Assembly (NCBI RefSeq): GCF_010499245.1
Contig: NZ_JAAGOW010000002.1
Location: 124,001 to 188,000 of the forward strand
Direction of reading: 5' to 3'
From: Variovorax sp. WS11
Lineage (GTDB): Bacteria > Pseudomonadota > Gammaproteobacteria > Burkholderiales > Burkholderiaceae_C
Length of the DNA stretch: 64,000 nt
Under the pieces are notes generated by a model. The model did not search any database, was not told the origin of the DNA, and saw nothing but the letters and a program-made list of their open reading frames with translations. Numbering within the stretch: the stretch's first letter is position 1; each line of letters opens with the position of its first letter. Shown here piece after piece: positions 42,515 through 52,405 of this stretch. Both the position numbers and the translations under genes were made by a program.

Positions 42515-44206
42515 TCAGCCCTTGTTCTCCGCCTCCTGCAGCAACCGCCACATCACCTTCCCGCTCCCGCTCTTCGGCAGCACATCGACGAACTGCACGG
42601 CGCGCGGGATCTTGTAGACCGCCATGTTCTCGCGGCACCAGTCGATGATTTCCTGCTCGGTGGTGTTCTTGTGGCTGGCGCGCAGCACCACCACGGCCTT
42701 GACCGATTCGCCGCGGTAGGCGTCCTTGGTGGCGATCACGCAGGCTTCCTGGATCGCCGGGTGGCGGAACATCAGCAGCTCGACCTCGGCCGGCCAGACC
42801 TTGAAGCCGCTGGCGTTGATCATGCGCTTCAGGCGGTCGGTCATGAAGAAGTAGCCGTCCTCGTCCATGCGGCCCATGTCGCCGGAGCGGAAGAAGCGCT
42901 TGCCCTCGAACTCGACGAAAGCCGCCGCGGTCGCATCGGGGCGCTTCCAGTAGCCCTGGAACACCTCGGGTCCGTGGATGATGATCTCGCCCGATTCGCC
43001 GATGGGCATCTCCTTCAGCGTGTCGGGATCGACCACGCGCGCGTCGGTGCTCATGAAGGGGATGCCCAGGCACTGCTGCTTGGGGTTCTCGAACGGGTTG
43101 GTGTGCGAAGGCGCCGCGGTCTCGGTGAGCCCGTAGCCCTCCTGGTACTTGAGCCCGTACTGCTCGTACAGACGCTGCGCCACCGCCTGCGGCATCGCAG
43201 CACCGCCGCCGCCGATGTGGACCAGGCTCGTGAGGTCGAAGCTCGCGAAGTTGGGGCTGCCCAGCAGGTCGATCACCATGGTGGGGATGTTGGTCCAGCT
43301 CGTGACCTTGCGGCGCGAGATCAGCCGGCCCGCCACCTCGCGGTCCCAGCGCGGCATGACGACCAGCGTGCCCGCGCTGATGATCACCGTGTGCAGCACG
43401 CTCACCACGCCGGTGATGTGGAACATCGGCACCACCGCCAGCACCACCGTCTCCGACGAAGCCAGGCCCCAGAGCTGGCAGGCGTAGGCGTTGTGCATCA
43501 GGCTGGAGTGATGGTGGACGCAGCCCTTGGGCAGGCCGGTGGTGCCGCTGGTGTAGGGCAGCAGCGCCATGTCGTTCGCACCCACCTCATGCGCGGGCGG
43601 CGCGTGGCCGGCGGCCAGCGCATCGGTCCAGGCCATGACCTCGCCCCCGGCCAGCGCGGGCAGCGGGTGGCGCGTGAACAGCCAGTCGCGCCAGGCCGGC
43701 GGCGGCGCCTCGTCGCCCTGCGCCTCGGGGTCGAAGGCATCGGTGAACTGCGTGACGATCAGGTGCGCCAGGCGCTCGCCGGGGGCCAGCGCGTCGCTGG
43801 CCTTGGCGAGCTCAGGCGCCAGGTCGCCGGTGGTGATGGCCACCTTGGCCTCCGGATCGGTGATGTAGTGCTTGAGCTCCTCGGCCCGGTTCATCGGGTT
43901 GACCGGCACCACCACCGCGTTGGCGCGCAGGATCGCGAAATGCGCGACCACCAGCTGCGGGCAGTTCTGCATGTCCAGCACCACGCGGTCGCCGCGCTTC
44001 ACGCCCAGCGCGTGCAGCGTGCCCGCCAGCCGCTCGGCCTGCGTCGCCAGCTCGCGGTAGGTGGTCTCGCGGCCGAAGAAGACCAGCGCCGTCTTGTCGG
44101 GAAAGCGCTCGGCAGAGGTGGCAAGGTTGTGCCACAGCGAGGTGGCGGGAACGGTGAGCGAGCGAGGCAGGCGCTGCGGCCAGAACTTGTAATGCGGACG
44201 ATCCAT
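42515..44206 (-). CDS. AMP-dependent long-chain acyl-CoA synthetase
   Basis: A 563-residue adenylate-forming ligase that activates a carboxylic acid with ATP and CoA. The P-loop LLPYTSGTTGLPKGCVHHH, the A5 motif GYGLTETAAPS, the A7 motif FFRSGDMGRMDEDGYFFMTDR and the A10 lysine in LPKSGSGKVMWR are intact. The N-terminus with WPQRLPRSLTVPATSLW is typical of long-chain and medium-chain fatty-acid ligases of Burkholderiales. The exact chain length is unknown. It is single and divergent from the OsmC gene across 187 bases that hold GC-rich hairpins (44316-44338) but no promoter I can define. Confidence 0.93.
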   Translation of the reverse strand: MDRPHYKFWPQRLPRSLTVPATSLWHNLATSAERFPDKTALVFFGRETTYRELATQAERLAGTLHALGVKRGDRVVLDMQNCPQLVVAHFAILRANAVVVPVNPMNRAEELKHYITDPEAKVAITTGDLAPELAKASDALAPGERLAHLIVTQFTDAFDPEAQGDEAPPPAWRDWLFTRHPLPALAGGEVMAWTDALAAGHAPPAHEVGANDMALLPYTSGTTGLPKGCVHHHSSLMHNAYACQLWGLASSETVVLAVVPMFHITGVVSVLHTVIISAGTLVVMPRWDREVAGRLISRRKVTSWTNIPTMVIDLLGSPNFASFDLTSLVHIGGGGAAMPQAVAQRLYEQYGLKYQEGYGLTETAAPSHTNPFENPKQQCLGIPFMSTDARVVDPDTLKEMPIGESGEIIIHGPEVFQGYWKRPDATAAAFVEFEGKRFFRSGDMGRMDEDGYFFMTDRLKRMINASGFKVWPAEVELLMFRHPAIQEACVIATKDAYRGESVKAVVVLRASHKNTTEQEIIDWCRENMAVYKIPRAVQFVDVLPKSGSGKVMWRLLQEAENKG

Positions 44207-44393
44207 ACGGGCTCCAATGGGACGGGCAAGCCTACGATGTCACACGAGCCCGCCCCATCGGGGAAGCCCCGACGGCGTCACATCGGTGACTCCCCGCCGC
44301 GAGATGCTCTGTCCAGGCCGGCCGACAGACAGCCGGCCCGTTCTGCCGTACAACGGCGGATCCTTCTTCATCCCCCACCACCGAGGAGCTCAC

Positions 44394-44834
44394 ATGGCAG
44401 CAGACAAGCGCGCGAGTGTTCACTGGGAAGGCGCCGGCAAGACCGGCAAGGGCCAGATCAGCACCGAGACCGGTGCCCTCAAGAGCTATCCCTACGGCTT
44501 CAAGAGCCGCTTCGAGGACGACCGCACCGGCACCAATCCCGAGGAGATCCTCGGCGCTGCGCATGCGGGCTGCCTCACGATGGCCCTGGCCTTCGCACTC
44601 GAGGGCGCGGGCTTCACCGCCACTCGCATCGACACCCAGGCCGCGGTGCGCCTGGCCAAAGACGGCCCGGGCTTCAAGATCGACCGTATCCAGCTCGAAC
44701 TGGAAGCGGTGATTCCCGGCATCGACGAGGCCAAGTTCCAGGAGCTGGCGGCCGGCGCCAAGGCCGGCTGCCCGCTGTCGAAGGCGCTGGCCAGCGTGCC
44801 CGAGATCACGCTGAAGGCCACGCTGAAATCTTGA
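44394..44834 (+). CDS. OsmC-family peroxidase
   Basis: A 146-residue thiol peroxidase of the OsmC subgroup, reducing organic hydroperoxides. The two catalytic cysteines are C60 in GAAHAGCLTMAL and C126 in AKAGCPLSKAL. The first strand set is RASVHWEGAGKTGKGQIST. GAGGAG precedes the ATG at 44394. It is 42 bases upstream of the Bug receptor, but the functions do not suggest a common operon. Confidence 0.92.
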   Translation: MAADKRASVHWEGAGKTGKGQISTETGALKSYPYGFKSRFEDDRTGTNPEEILGAAHAGCLTMALAFALEGAGFTATRIDTQAAVRLAKDGPGFKIDRIQLELEAVIPGIDEAKFQELAAGAKAGCPLSKALASVPEITLKATLKS

Positions 44835-44876
44835 GCAAACGCTGTTTATGATCGTCCGCCCACAGAGGAGACGAAC

Positions 44877-45842
44877 ATGAACAGCAGCAGCAAGACACTG
44901 GTCGCGGCCTGGTGCCTCGCCGCCTCGGCCGCGGCCCTGGCGGCCTTTCCTGAAAAGCCCGTCAAGATCGTGATCGGCTTTCCGGCCGGCGGCCCGCTGG
45001 ACCAGCACGCGCGCCTGCTCAGCGACAAGCTGCAGGCCGTGCTCGGGCAGCCGGTATTGATCGACTACAAGCCCGGCGCCGGCGGCTCCGTGGGCGCCGA
45101 CGCCGTGGCCAAGAGCCCTGCGGACGGCTATACCCTCATGCTCGCCAACACGGGCGTGGCGGTGATCAACGGCGCGCTCTACAGCAAGCTGCCCTACAAC
45201 ACCCTGCGCGACTTCACGCCCATCGCGCGCACTGCGATGCAGCCGCTGGCGCTGCTGGTCACGCCCAAGCTGCCCGTGAACAGCCTCCAGGAGTTCGTGC
45301 GCTATGCCAAGGCGCGCCCCGGGCAGATCAACTACGGCTCGGCAGGCAACGGCGGCATCAGCCACTTGGTGCCGGAGATGTTCAAGACCGCCACCGGTCT
45401 CTACATGGTCCACATCCCGTATCGGGGCAGCGCGCCCGCCTTTACCGACCTGATGGGCGGCCAGGTGCAGTTCATGGCCGAATCCATTCCGCAAGCGGCC
45501 AACTACCACAAGCAGGGCAAGGTGCGGGCGCTGGCCGTTACCAGCGCGGCGCGCAACCCCGCCCTGCCCGACATCCCGACCGTCATCGAGTCCGGCATCA
45601 AGGGCTTCGAGGTGGTTGGCTTCTACGGCTTTCTCGCGCCGGCCGGGACGCCGAAGGAGGTGGTCGCGAAGCTCACCGACGCCTTCCGGCAGGTGCTGAG
45701 CAATCCGGAGGTGCGCGAGCGCATGACCAGCCAGGGCGCCGACCCGGCCTTCCTGGGCAGCGAGGAGTTCGCTCGCTTCCTGGCCGCGGAGACTCCGCGT
45801 TGGGAGAAGGCCGTCAAGGCCTCGGGCGCCAGGATGGACTGA
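44877..45842 (+). CDS. Bug-type (tripartite tricarboxylate) solute receptor
   Basis: A 321-residue periplasmic receptor of the Bug/TctC family, greatly expanded in Burkholderiales. A signal peptide (about 1-22) is followed by EKPVKIVIGFPAGGPLDQHAR, the carboxylate-binding loop, then PGAGGSVGADAVAKSPADGYTL. The usual second-domain motif is YGSAGNGGISHL. No TctA/TctB membrane genes are adjacent, as is common for orphan receptors. GAGGAG precedes the ATG. The ligand is unknown. Confidence 0.93.
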   Translation: MNSSSKTLVAAWCLAASAAALAAFPEKPVKIVIGFPAGGPLDQHARLLSDKLQAVLGQPVLIDYKPGAGGSVGADAVAKSPADGYTLMLANTGVAVINGALYSKLPYNTLRDFTPIARTAMQPLALLVTPKLPVNSLQEFVRYAKARPGQINYGSAGNGGISHLVPEMFKTATGLYMVHIPYRGSAPAFTDLMGGQVQFMAESIPQAANYHKQGKVRALAVTSAARNPALPDIPTVIESGIKGFEVVGFYGFLAPAGTPKEVVAKLTDAFRQVLSNPEVRERMTSQGADPAFLGSEEFARFLAAETPRWEKAVKASGARMD

Positions 45843-45880
45843 TGTTGGGCATCCGGTGCGCCTGATTGGTGCACAGATCT

Positions 45881-45915
45881 TGCATACAAGCAGGCATGAA
45901 ACCTGCTGGTATGCA
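45881..45915. promoter_or_regulatory. long dyad just upstream of the gntR start
   Basis: Outer arms TGCATAC (45881-45887) and GTATGCA (45909-45915) enclose inner arms AGCAGG (45889-45894) and CCTGCT (45902-45907). The loop is seven bases and the only break is one mismatched pair. It ends six bases before the GntR start, so it can act as a self-operator or hide the ribosome site as RNA. Confidence 0.6.
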
Positions 45916-45920
45916 GGCCC

Positions 45921-46715
45921 ATGTCCATCACCGCTCCCGAGATCAGTGCACGCATCATCGAAGCGGTGATGGCGCAGAAGCTCGCCCCGGGCGCGCGCCT
46001 GGGCGAGCAGCAGCTCGCGATACTGTTCGACTGCAGCCGCACCATCGTGCGGGAGGCGCTCACGCGCCTGGCGGCGCGCGGTATCGTCACGGTGAGCGCC
46101 CGGCGCGGCTGGTACGTGATCGAGCCCTCGCAGGACGAGGCGCGCGAAGCCTTCGAGGCGCGCCGCGTGATCGAGTCCGGCCTGATCCGCAGCGCCGGCC
46201 GCATCGGCAAGGACGCGCTGCGCTCGCTCAAGACGCACCTGCAGCGCGAGAAGGCCGCGCTCAAGGGCAGCGACGTCGGAACGCGCAGCTACCTGCTGGG
46301 CGACTTCCACGTGTGCCTGGCAGAGTGCCTGGGCAATTCGCTGCTGGCCGACACGCTGCGCGACTTCACCGCGCGCACCACGCTCATCGCCATGCTCTAC
46401 CAGTCCTCGCACGACGCCGCGCAGTCCTGCGAGGACCATGTGCGCATCGTCGCGGCGCTGGAGCGCGGCGACACCGCCGGCGCCGAGGCGCTGATGGTCG
46501 AACACATCGGCACCGTGCAATCGGCCCTGCGCGTGCAAGCCCAGGCCGACCCGCTGGCCCAGCTGCGCGATGCGCTCGCACCGCTTCAGGGCACGCCGCC
46601 CGGCGCCAAGCCCAAGGCACAGCTCTTGCGTAGCCGGGGCAAGACCAAGACCCAGGCCTCCGGCGCCACACCCTCACCCGACGACTCTTCGACTTACCTA
46701 GGAGCCCTGTTATGA
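45921..46715 (+). CDS. GntR-family (FCD) transcription regulator
   Basis: A 264-residue regulator. The N-terminal wHTH reads ISARIIEAVMAQKLAPGARLGEQQLA, then SRTIVREALTRLAARGIV. The all-helical FCD ligand domain has EARRVIESGLIRSAGR, the metal/ligand His residues in DFHVCLAECLGNS and a late EDHVRIVAALERGD. A Lys/Ser/Thr-rich tail of about 40 residues is extra. Its TGA overlaps the ATG of the amino-acid receptor, so regulator and transporter form one unit, and the dyad in front is a likely site. Confidence 0.92.
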   Translation: MSITAPEISARIIEAVMAQKLAPGARLGEQQLAILFDCSRTIVREALTRLAARGIVTVSARRGWYVIEPSQDEAREAFEARRVIESGLIRSAGRIGKDALRSLKTHLQREKAALKGSDVGTRSYLLGDFHVCLAECLGNSLLADTLRDFTARTTLIAMLYQSSHDAAQSCEDHVRIVAALERGDTAGAEALMVEHIGTVQSALRVQAQADPLAQLRDALAPLQGTPPGAKPKAQLLRSRGKTKTQASGATPSPDDSSTYLGALL

Positions 46716-47503
46716 AGATCTCGAAGCGCCAGTTCGCGCTGACCCTCGCCTCGGCCGCCCTGCTCGCCACCGGCGCCGCCCAGGCCCAGAGCGCGCTCGA
46801 CAACGTGCTGAAATCCAAGACCCTCAAGGTCGCCATTCCCACCGACTACCCGCCCTACGGCTTCGTCGGTCCCGACATGGCGCCCCAGGGCCTCGACGTC
46901 GAGATGGCCAAGCTGATCGCCGCCAAGCTGGGCGTCAAGGCCGAGCTGGTGCCCGTCACCAGCGCCAACCGCATCCCCTACCTGCAGACCAAGAAGGCCG
47001 ACCTCGTGATCTCCACGCTGGGCAAGAACGCCGAGCGCGAGAAGGTGATCGACTTCACCGCCGCCTATGCGCCCTTCTTCCAGGCCGTGTATGCGTCGAA
47101 GAACCTCAGCATCAAGGGCTTTGCCGACATGGCCGGCAAGAGCGTGGCCGTGACCCGCGGCGCGATGGAAGACCAGGAGCTCGCCAAGGTGGCGCCGGCC
47201 AACGTCGACTACAAGCGCTTCGAGGACAACAACGCCACCATCGCCGCCTTCGTCGCCGGCCAGACGCAGACCATCGCCACCAGCGCGGCCGTGGCCGGCA
47301 ACATGATGCAGAAGAACCCGCAGCTGGGCGCCGAGTACAAGCTGCTGCTGAAGGACAGCCCCTGCTTCGTCGGCATCGCCAAGGGCGAGGACGCACTGAA
47401 GGCCAAGGTCAACGAGATCATCGCGGCAGCCAAGAAAGACGGCACGCTCGATGCCATGTCGAAGAAGTACCTCGGCAAGGAAGCCGGCGACCTGCCCCTC
47501 TGA
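46712..47503 (+). CDS. polar amino-acid ABC transporter substrate-binding protein
   Basis: A 263-residue periplasmic receptor of the SBP_bac_3 family. The signal peptide (QFALTLASAALLATGAAQAQ) is followed by LKVAIPTDYPPYGFVGPDM and GLDVEMAKLIAAKLGVKAEL, then TLGKNAEREKVIDFT. This matches receptors for polar amino acids or opines. It is second in the gntR operon and followed by two permeases and an ATPase. The ligand is unknown; an FCD regulator suggests an acidic or amino-acid catabolite. Confidence 0.93.
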   Translation: MKISKRQFALTLASAALLATGAAQAQSALDNVLKSKTLKVAIPTDYPPYGFVGPDMAPQGLDVEMAKLIAAKLGVKAELVPVTSANRIPYLQTKKADLVISTLGKNAEREKVIDFTAAYAPFFQAVYASKNLSIKGFADMAGKSVAVTRGAMEDQELAKVAPANVDYKRFEDNNATIAAFVAGQTQTIATSAAVAGNMMQKNPQLGAEYKLLLKDSPCFVGIAKGEDALKAKVNEIIAAAKKDGTLDAMSKKYLGKEAGDLPL

Positions 47504-47515
47504 CACCGCACCGCC

Positions 47516-48178
47516 ATGGGCATCGAGTTCGACTTCGGGGCCGTGCTCGGCCAATGGCCGCTGCTGGTCAGGGGCATCGTGTGGACGCTGGGCCTCACGC
47601 TCGTCGCCACGCTGATCGGCATGGCGGTGGGCATCGCCTGCGCCTGGGCCCGCGCGAGTGGGCCGGCCTGGCTGCGCTGGATCGTCGGCAGCTACGTGGA
47701 GCTGATCCGCAACACGCCCTTCATCGTGCAGCTCTTCTTCATCTTCTTCGGACTGCCGGCGGCGGGCTTCAAGCTCTCGCCCGAGGTGGCCTCGGTGATC
47801 GCGATGGTGATGAACCTCGGTGCCTACGCCACCGAGATCATCCGCGCCGGCATCGAGGCCACGCCGCGCGGGCAGATCGAAGCCGCCGTGAGCCTGGCGC
47901 TGAACAAGGTGCAGGTGTTCACGCGCGTGGTGCTGCCGCCGGCGCTGAAGACGGTCTGGCCCGCGATGGTGAGCCAGATCATCATCGTGATGCTGGGTTC
48001 GGCCGTGTGCAGTCAGATCTCGACCGAGGAGCTGAGCTACGCGGCCAACCTGATCCAGAGCCGCAACTTCCGCGCCTTCGAGGCCTTCATCATCGCGACC
48101 GTCATCTACCTGGCGCTGTCGGTGTCCGCACGGCGGCTGCTCAACTGGGCAGGGCCGAAGTTCTTCTTCGGTAAATAG
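47516..48178 (+). CDS. amino-acid ABC transporter permease 1
   Basis: A 220-residue inner-membrane permease with about five helices (HisM/GlnP type). The signature helix run is WTLGLTLVATLIGMAVGIAC, then ELIRNTPFIVQLFFIFFGLP. The cytosolic EAA loop is GIEATPRGQIEAAVSLALNK. It is 12 bases after the receptor gene and ten bases before its sister permease, so the two form a heterodimer. Confidence 0.93.
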   Translation: MGIEFDFGAVLGQWPLLVRGIVWTLGLTLVATLIGMAVGIACAWARASGPAWLRWIVGSYVELIRNTPFIVQLFFIFFGLPAAGFKLSPEVASVIAMVMNLGAYATEIIRAGIEATPRGQIEAAVSLALNKVQVFTRVVLPPALKTVWPAMVSQIIIVMLGSAVCSQISTEELSYAANLIQSRNFRAFEAFIIATVIYLALSVSARRLLNWAGPKFFFGK

Positions 48179-48187
48179 GGCCACAGC

Positions 48188-48824
48188 ATGGTCGAGTTCT
48201 CCCTCTGGGACATCCTGCGCAACCTGCTGCTGGCCTTGCGCTGGACGGTGGTGCTCTCGCTCATCGCCTTCGTCGGCGGCGGCGTGGTGGGCGGCTTGCT
48301 GCTGTTCCTGCGCTTGTCGGGCGGCCGTGTCGCCGAACGGCTGATCGGGCTCTATGTGCAACTGTTCCAGGGCACGCCGCTGCTGATGCAGTTGTTCCTC
48401 GCCTACTTCGGCATCGCGCTCTTCGGCATCGAGGTCTCGGCCTGGACCGCGGCTTCGGTGGCGCTCACGCTCTACACCAGCGCCTTCCTCACCGAGATCT
48501 GGCGCGGCTGCGTGGCCGCCATCCCCAAGGGCCAGTGGGAGGCCTCGGGCAGCCTGGCGCTGAGCTTCGGCGAGCAGATGCGCCATGTGATCCTGCCGCA
48601 GGCCACGCGCATCGCGATCGCGCCCACCGTGGGCTTCCTGGTGCAGGTGATCAAGGGCACGGCGCTGGCCTCGGTGATCGGCTTCGTCGAGCTGACCAAG
48701 GCCGGCAGCATGATCTCCAACGCCACCTTCAAGCCCTTCGTGGTCTTCAGCTGCGTGGCCCTGCTCTATTTCGCGCTGTGCTTCCCCGTGAGCCTGTACG
48801 CCAAGAACCTCGAAAGGAAGATCC

Positions 48825-48841
<17 letters not shown>
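48188..48841 (+). CDS. amino-acid ABC transporter permease 2
   Basis: A 217-residue permease paralogous to the preceding one. LYVQLFQGTPLLMQLFLAYFG is the entry motif and CVAAIPKGQWEASGSLALSF the EAA loop. The 3' end overlaps the ATPase gene by 17 bases. Confidence 0.93.
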
Positions 48842-49610
<769 letters not shown>

Positions 49611-49640
49611 ACCATCGGGCTGTGGCAAGCTCGCAGCGGT

Positions 49641-50219
49641 ATGCAGTACCGCTCCTTCTTGCCGCCGTCCCGCCGCCTTGTTCTGCGCGCCCTGCTCGGT
49701 GGCGCCGCATCCGCCCCCATCGCAGCGCTGGCGGGCTTCAACTTCTTCACCAGCGAATACACCGCGAGCCGCGAGGAGCTGCAGGCGCAGATCGCCAAAC
49801 GCTTCCCGGTGCAGCAGCGCTATGCCGAGATCTTCACCGTCGCCTTGCGTGATCCGCAGCTGGGCCTGGACGCCCGCGCCAATCGTGCCGCGATCACGGC
49901 TGTGCTGAGCATCGCGAGTCCGCTCTTGCGGCCCTCGACCGTGGAGGGCGTGGTCTCGGTCAGCAGCGCGCTCAGGTACGACGTACCGGCCCGCGCGCTG
50001 CGGCTCGATCAGCCCAAGGCCGAGCGGCTCGAGCTGCAGGGCGTGACCGGGCGCGATGCCGAGCGCCTGCAGCAGATCGGCGCCGTGGTCGCGCAGGAGC
50101 TGCTGCGCGACCAGCCGCTGCGCACCTTCACCGCCGAAGAACTGACGGTGGGGCGCAAGACCTACGAGATCGGTGACATCACGGTGCAACAGGACGGCAT
50201 CAAGGTTCAATTGAAATGA
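49641..50219 (+). CDS. DUF1439 exported protein
   Basis: A 192-residue protein of the DUF1439 (YceB-like) family. A twin-Arg/hydrophobic start (RRLVLRALLGGAASAPIAAL) is followed by the family pattern YTASREELQAQIAKRFPVQQ, DPQLGLDARANRAAITAVLS and LRTFTAEELTVGRKTYEIGDI. The lipobox Cys present in many relatives is missing, so it may remain anchored or be periplasmic. Function unknown. Its stop overlaps the GDPD gene by ATGA. Confidence 0.85.
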   Translation: MQYRSFLPPSRRLVLRALLGGAASAPIAALAGFNFFTSEYTASREELQAQIAKRFPVQQRYAEIFTVALRDPQLGLDARANRAAITAVLSIASPLLRPSTVEGVVSVSSALRYDVPARALRLDQPKAERLELQGVTGRDAERLQQIGAVVAQELLRDQPLRTFTAEELTVGRKTYEIGDITVQQDGIKVQLK

Positions 50220-51205
50220 AGCTCATCCACTGCGCACCCTGGCTGCTCGCCGCATCGCTGCTCGCTGCATGCTCGGCAATTGCGCCCACGCCGACGCGCG
50301 ACTTCGACCTCCAGGCCCACCGCGGCGGCCGCGCGCTCGCGCCGGAGAACACGCTGGCCGCCTTCGACAACGCGATGGAGTTGGGTGTGACCACGCTCGA
50401 ACTCGACATCGGGCTCACCGCCGACGGCGTGGTGGTGATCTCGCACGACACGGTGCTCAACCCCGAGCACACGCGCGATGCGAGCGGCGCCTTCCTCACT
50501 GCCAAGGGCCCGGCAATCCACGCGCTGACGCTCGCGCAGTTGCAGGCCTACGACGTCGGACGCATCGACCCCGCCACCAACTACGGCAAGCAGTTCGCCC
50601 TGCAGGTGCCGCGCGACGGCGAGCGCATCCCGACGCTGGCCGCGCTCTTCGAGCGGGTGCGCGCACGCGGCGCGACGCAGGTGCGCTTCAACATCGAGAC
50701 CAAGCTGGACCCGAGCCGGCCCGAGGAGACCGCAGCACCGGACCCGATGGTGCGCGCGCTGCTGGCCGAGATCGACAAGGCCGGCATGGGTCCGCGCGTG
50801 ACCGTGCAGAGCTTCGACTGGCGCACGCTGGCCCTCGTCGGCCAGTGGGCGCCGCAGCTGCAGCGCGCCTATCTCACGACCGGCCGCACGCTCAGGGACC
50901 CGCGCTGGACGTCCGGCCTGCGGCTCGAGGACTTCGGCTCGGCGCCGCGCCTGGTGAAGGCCGCGGTCGGCAACAGCCCGGGCCCGGTGATCTGGTCGCC
51001 GGCCTTCGCCGACCTCACGGCCGCGCAGGTCCAGGAGGCGCAGGCGCTGGGCTTCCATGTCGTGCCCTGGACAGTGAACCAGCGCGCCGACATGGCGAAG
51101 CTGATGGACTGGAAGGTCGATGGCCTCATCACCGACGACCCGGCCCTGCTGCGCGACCTGATGCGCGAGCGACGCATGCCGCTGCCGGCGCCTGCGAAGC
51201 CCTGA
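50216..51205 (+). CDS. glycerophosphodiester phosphodiesterase lipoprotein
   Basis: A 329-residue TIM-barrel enzyme releasing glycerol-3-phosphate from deacylated phospholipids. A lipobox LLAACS gives Cys19 as the lipid attachment site, placing it on a membrane facing the periplasm. The catalytic region is LQAHRGGRALAPENTLAAF, then LELDIGLTADGVVVISHD and FNIETKLDP. The C-terminal strand VVPWTVNQRADMAKLMDWKVDGLITDDP is conserved. Coupled to the DUF1439 gene. Confidence 0.93.
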   Translation: MKLIHCAPWLLAASLLAACSAIAPTPTRDFDLQAHRGGRALAPENTLAAFDNAMELGVTTLELDIGLTADGVVVISHDTVLNPEHTRDASGAFLTAKGPAIHALTLAQLQAYDVGRIDPATNYGKQFALQVPRDGERIPTLAALFERVRARGATQVRFNIETKLDPSRPEETAAPDPMVRALLAEIDKAGMGPRVTVQSFDWRTLALVGQWAPQLQRAYLTTGRTLRDPRWTSGLRLEDFGSAPRLVKAAVGNSPGPVIWSPAFADLTAAQVQEAQALGFHVVPWTVNQRADMAKLMDWKVDGLITDDPALLRDLMRERRMPLPAPAKP

Positions 51206-51225
51206 GCGTTCTCGCGGCAGCGACA

Positions 51226-51699
51226 CTAGACGTGGCGCGTGGCCCGGGTCCCGCGCGCCTCGCCCGAGGGCTGCGCGTCGGCGCGCGCATGCAGCGTCTC
51301 GATGATGTGGCATTGCGCATCGCTGCCGTCGCAGCAGTCGCGCAATGCGATCAGCTCCTTCTCGAGCGAGCGCAACTCGCGCAGGCGCTCGCGCACATGG
51401 CCCAGGTGCGTGTCGAGCGCCACGTTGGCGGCGGCGCAGTCGGCCTTGCTGCGCAGGTCCAGCCCGAGCAGCGCGCGCACCTCGTCCAGCGACATGTCCA
51501 TGGCGCGGCACAGTCGGATGAAGCGCAGCCGGTGCACGTCGGCATCGGTGTAGAGCCGGTAGCTGTTGTCGCCGCGGGCCTGCGGTGCGACCAGGCCCTC
51601 CTTCTCGTAGTAGCGGATGTTGGTGGCGCTCAGGCCGCTTCGGGCCGCGGCATCGCCGATGCGGTAACCCTGATCTGAGGGCGGGATTGCGACAGGCAT
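51226..51699 (-). CDS. MerR-family metal-responsive regulator (CadR/PbrR-like)
   Basis: A 157-residue regulator. The wHTH is YRIGDAAARSGLSATNIRYYEKEGLV, followed by the dimer helix. The three-cysteine pattern of Cd/Pb sensors is present: Cys in KADCAAANVAL, then CCDGSDAQCHIIETLH. The ATG at 51699 is used since a start further upstream would place the divergent promoter inside the gene. It is divergent from the cation transporter, the standard arrangement for MerR control. Confidence 0.9.
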   Translation of the reverse strand: MPVAIPPSDQGYRIGDAAARSGLSATNIRYYEKEGLVAPQARGDNSYRLYTDADVHRLRFIRLCRAMDMSLDEVRALLGLDLRSKADCAAANVALDTHLGHVRERLRELRSLEKELIALRDCCDGSDAQCHIIETLHARADAQPSGEARGTRATRHV

Positions 51700-51702
51700 G
51701 GG

Positions 51703-51733
51703 TTGACCTTCCAGTGACTTCAAGCTTTCCAAT
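51703..51733 (+). promoter_or_regulatory. MerR-type promoter of the cation transporter
   Basis: A -35 TTGACC (51703-51708) and a -10 TCCAAT (51728-51733) with a 19-base spacer carrying an imperfect dyad (CTTCCA, GTGAC, TTCAAG). The same layout and the same -10 occur at 17315-17345 in front of the other merR operon. Confidence 0.75.
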
Positions 51734-51754
51734 GCTGCCATCACTGGAGAAACC

Positions 51755-52405
51755 ATGTCTGCGAGCTGCTGCGAACACGATCACGACCACGAACACCTCA
51801 CCGCCACCGACACCCCGCGCTACCGGCGCGTGCTGTGGGTGGCGTTGGCCCTCAATGCGGCGATGTTCGCGGTCGAGATCGGTGCCGGCTTCCGTTCGGG
51901 CTCGGTCTCGCTGCTGGCCGATGCGATCGACTTCTTCGGCGATGCGGCCAACTACGGCGTGACGCTCGCCGTGCTCTCGATGGGCCTCGCCTGGCGCGCT
52001 CGCGCGGCCGTGCTCAAGGGACTCAGCATGGTGGGCTTCGGGCTCTTCGTGGCCGGCAAGACGCTGTGGTCGGCGACGCAAGGCGTGCCGCCCGAGGCGG
52101 TGACCATGGGGCTGGTGGGCGCGCTGGCGCTGGGGGTGAACGTGGCGGTCGCCCTCATGCTCTACGCCTTCCGGGAGGGCGACGCCAACATGCGCAGCGT
52201 CTGGCTGTGCTCGCGCAACGATGCCATCGGCAACGTGGCGGTGATGCTCGCGGCCCTCGGCGTCTTCGGCACCGGCACGGCCTGGCCCGACCTGGCGGTG
52301 GCCGCGGTGATGGCGGCGCTGGCGCTCAGCGGTGGCTGGTCGGTGCTGCGGCAGGCACGCGGCGAGCTCGGCCGCGCTGATGCGGGCCGGGCGAAGCGCG
52401 CCTGA
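51755..52405 (+). CDS. cation diffusion facilitator-like metal transporter
   Basis: A 216-residue protein with six hydrophobic helices and a His/Cys-rich start (CCEHDHDHEH). The two metal sites of CDF exporters are recognisable in altered form: SLLADAIDFFGDAANYG in helix 2 and SRNDAIGNVAVML in helix 5. The long cytosolic domain of larger CDF proteins is absent. Export of Zn, Cd or Pb under the divergent MerR regulator is likely. Confidence 0.87.
   Translation: MSASCCEHDHDHEHLTATDTPRYRRVLWVALALNAAMFAVEIGAGFRSGSVSLLADAIDFFGDAANYGVTLAVLSMGLAWRARAAVLKGLSMVGFGLFVAGKTLWSATQGVPPEAVTMGLVGALALGVNVAVALMLYAFREGDANMRSVWLCSRNDAIGNVAVMLAALGVFGTGTAWPDLAVAAVMAALALSGGWSVLRQARGELGRADAGRAKRA

Noticed and set aside
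44316..44338. GGCCGGC/GCCGGCC hairpin between the acyl-CoA ligase and osmC as a terminator
   Set aside because: The gap separates divergent genes, so a terminator is not expected, and there is no T-run.
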